From Coptodactyla brooksi (Eukaryota; Arthropoda; Insecta; Coleoptera; Scarabaeidae): a stretch of 28,063 nucleotides of DNA. Positions within the stretch are counted from its first letter, which is position 1, and the number at the start of each line of letters is the position of its first letter. A model generated the notes under the pieces. That model searched no databases and was not told the origin of the DNA. It was given only the letters and a program-made list of their open reading frames with translations. A program made the translations under genes and the position numbers. The stretch spans positions 1-28,063 of the forward strand of contig JAWQRM010000158.1 in assembly GCA_033557675.1 (NCBI GenBank), written 5' to 3'. Below are positions 26,417 through 28,063 of the stretch, piece after piece.

Positions 26417-27534
26417 ATGGCCGGGAAATTCTCATTTGGCGAACAGGTTATCATATTATTAGTGTTAAGTTTCTGTGGAGGAAACTGTATAAGGAGTGTT
26501 GAAGAATATCGGAGAAGAAACACTCGTGTGGTTCCTCAAAGAGAAACATTTTCTAATGTTGGAAGGCGGGCTCGAGAAACAGGCAAACTTTTCAATTGCA
26601 CTCGAGCATGTGCTACTGAAATAAGGCCACAAGATGAAGAATTTATTTTTACAGTTTATTTCACGTCAAGACATTAATTTTCAAAAGAAAATTCTCTTTA
26701 CTAATAAGGTTTCTTTTACCCGCAGAGGCATTACAAACTTACATAACTATCATAAGTATTCTGATGTAAATCACCATATAGTAATTCTTTGACATTTCCA
26801 ACGTGAGTTTAAAATAAATGTTTGGATCGGTATCTAATTGGTCCAGTTATCTTACCAAATCGACTAAATACAGAAGAGTTTCTCCAAAACAATTTCCCGG
26901 ATTTACTCGACGAGGTGCCACTGCAACTCAGACTAGAACATTGGTTTATGCATGATGGGGCACCGTCTCATTTTAGTAGTATTATTAGAGAATTTTTAAA
27001 TCGTCAGCATCCAAATAAATGGATTTGACGAGGAAATAATTCATTTTCAAAAGAAAATTCTCTTCACTAACAAGGCTTTTACTCGCTGAGGCATTACAAA
27101 CTTACATAACTATTTTTATCAGTATTCTGATGTAAGCTTTTATAAGTATTCTGATGTAAACCCGCATTTAGTAATTCCTCGACATTTCCAACGTGAGTTT
27201 AAAATAAATGTTTGGATCGGTATTATTGATCGGTATCTAATTGGTTCAGTTATTTTACCAAATCAACTAAATAGAGAAAATTATTTTGAGTTTGTCCAAT
27301 ACAATTCCTTGATTTCGTTGATTTCCTTGACGAAGTGCCTTGGATGAGGAAATAATTGCCCACAAGCTTGGCCCCCCACGATCACCAGCCTTGAACCAAT
27401 GTGACCACTTTCTTTGGGAAACACTAAAAGAGGTTGTGTGTTCTTCACCAGTGGCGTCCCGAGAAGAGTTGTGGAATCGTATTACAAATAAATGCAACTT
27501 TATAAGAAATGATCAGCAGTTAATGGAAAAGTAG
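26417..27534 (+). pseudogene. Transposase relic with an internal tandem duplication
   Basis: The start MAGKFSFGEQVIILLVLSF, then EEYRRRNTRVVPQRETFSNV and RRARETGKLFNCT, is the DNA-binding region of an insect Tc1/mariner-superfamily subfamily. Then come two copies of the same core segment. Copy A gives I-L-F-T-N-K-V-S-F-T-R-R-G, HFQREFKINVWIGI, LIGPVILPNRLNTEEFLQNN and HWFMHDGAPSHFSSIIREFL (second catalytic Asp). Copy B repeats from I-L-F-T-N-K through NVWIGIIDRYLIGSVILPNQ. It then lacks about 100 bases containing H-D-G-A-P, and continues into LGPPRSPALNQCDHFLW and VVCSSPVASREELWNRIT. The first Asp (F-T-D-E) is Asn in both copies and the third (S-P-D-L) is Ala, so it is inactive. Stops and shifts are frequent. 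Confidence 0.88.
26677..27350 (+). repeat. Tandem duplication of a ~366-bp transposase segment
   Basis: Copy A starts ATTTTCAAAAGAAAATTCTC at 26677 and copy B starts identically at 27043. Copy A has lost ATTGATCGGT at G-I-I-D-R, while copy B keeps it. Copy B has an extra AAGTATTCTGATGTAA unit (27116-27160) and the ~100-base deletion. Confidence 0.88.
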
Positions 27535-27703
27535 ACTTTAATTTTCGACGAAAAATAAATTTATGTCAGAGTGAAAACGGTGATCATTTTGAACAATTTC
27601 TATAAATTATCGGTAGCAAATTTTTGTTTTCATTGTCTAAGTTGTTTCTTTTCCTATTAAATTATTTCTATTGACATTTATTTGCTGACTTTTAAATTTA
27701 AGA

Positions 27704-27998
27704 TATAACTTCACAGCCAACAATTTTCGATGATTTTAAGTAACAGATAAAATACGCGTCTTTAGTAATTCGCGTTTTTCTTCAAAACGGCGAAGTTTTT
27801 TGAAAATTAACAAAAGTAAAGTTTTAAAATTATATTTCCCATAAAACAGAACAATAATTTATTAAATCCGCCCACAGGCTAAAAATTTCTGTTGCAATTT
27901 AAGGGTGCATTATCCCTAATCAACCCTTTAAAATTCTTTAACTGACCTTTATTTACAAAAAGATAAATGCCCTTAGTACATTCAGAACGTCTACCAAA
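27704..27998 (-). repeat. Right long terminal inverted repeat
   Basis: Counterpart of 26063-26350, ending GTCTACCAAA. Confidence 0.88.
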
Positions 27999-28012
27999 CT
28001 TTCAAGGTTTCC

Positions 28013-28055
28013 TTAACTTAGGAAACCCAATCGAACTTTGGGTTTCCTAAGTTAA
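28013..28055. repeat. Perfect inverted repeat, 18-bp arms, 7-base loop
   Basis: TTAACTTAGGAAACCCAA (28013-28030) pairs with TTGGGTTTCCTAAGTTAA (28038-28055). The left arm overlaps another inverted pair, GGTTTCC/GGAAACC (28007-28026), giving three alternating copies of one short segment. It lies 15 bases outside the end of the complete transposon. Confidence 0.93.
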
Positions 28056-28063
28056 AGTATTAT

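Larger units (their letters stand above)
26063..27998 (+). mobile_element. Complete Tc1/mariner-superfamily transposon, ~1.94 kb, with ~290-bp terminal inverted repeats
   Basis: The left end starts TTTGGTAGACATTCTGAG. The right end, reverse-complemented, starts TTTGGTAGACGTTCTGAA. The match runs to TTGGCTGTGA.GTTATA, giving repeats of about 288 and 295 bases at roughly 80-85% identity by eye. Within them, 26112-26173 and 27887-27948 are identical for 62 bases. A plus-strand transposase relic fills the inside, starting 67 bases after the left repeat. No obvious target duplication is seen at the two borders. Confidence 0.88.

Noticed and set aside
26236..26523. 95-codon minus frame at the left end of the complete element
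   Set aside because: Overlaps the terminal inverted repeat and the transposase start; not conserved in the other repeat as a protein would be.
1..28063. CRISPR arrays, bacterial operons or Shine-Dalgarno sites
   Set aside because: No regularly spaced repeats, no dense ORFs, and eukaryotic tRNA and transposons throughout; the DNA is not prokaryotic.

Overview
This window looks like nuclear DNA of an arthropod, most probably an insect. The reasons are the high A+T content (roughly two thirds by eye), a eukaryotic tRNA gene with internal promoter boxes and a T-tract terminator, no dense array of open reading frames, and a mixture of transposon families typical of insect genomes. I cannot name the species. 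No intact protein-coding host gene could be recognised. The only feature that looks functional is a tRNA-Gly(GCC) gene on the minus strand at 16947-17017.

Layout. 1-3: edge of a transposase tail (3-119). 0.5-1.6 kb: non-LTR reverse transcriptase relic (minus). 1.7-2.75 kb: PIF/Harbinger relic, transposase on plus facing a coiled-coil frame on minus. 3.1-3.5 kb: relic of a repeat-associated protein family of unknown function (plus). 3.5-4.5 kb: two Tc1/mariner-superfamily transposase relics (minus). 6.4-7.0 kb: a better preserved transposase with two in-frame stops (plus). 7.0-10.0 kb: mostly noncoding, with a TAA microsatellite, a mariner-type end, CCCTAA-like repeats and hairpins. 10.1-10.9 kb: gypsy-type integrase (minus). 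11.1-11.5 kb: a long foldback centred on a perfect 20-bp palindrome. 12.0-12.2 kb: possible small membrane protein (minus). 13.0-14.5 kb: hAT relic with one terminal sequence. 15.1-15.75 kb: Penelope-type GIY-YIG endonuclease relic and tail. 15.8-16.2 kb: another transposase relic (minus). 17.0 kb: tRNA-Gly. 17.9-19.3 kb: second gypsy relic (minus), interrupted by an inverted duplication of its own integrase segment. 19.6-20.0 kb: transposase relic (plus). 20.06-21.40 kb: a complete but dead Tc1/mariner-superfamily element with ~97-bp inverted ends. 22.3-22.5 kb: a possible isolated exon (minus). 23.3-24.1 kb: internally deleted LINE (minus). 24.2-25.0 kb: piggyBac relic (minus). 25.4-25.65 kb: transposase DNA-binding domain (plus). 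26.06-28.00 kb: a complete but dead Tc1/mariner-superfamily element with ~290-bp inverted ends and a tandem duplication inside its transposase.

The genes do not form a pathway; this is a graveyard of nested or abutting elements. At least eight separate Tc1/mariner-superfamily transposase relics of several subfamilies are present. All are broken by stops, frameshifts or loss of catalytic residues.

The most unusual signal is not a gene. About a dozen perfect or near-perfect inverted repeats with 10-21-bp arms and very short loops (0-16 bases) are scattered over the window, plus one with 35-bp perfect arms. Several lie inside transposon reading frames, where one arm belongs to the family protein and the other is an inverted copy inserted next to it. 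This is the footprint expected of template switching during replication. An assembly or amplification artefact is the alternative and is testable.
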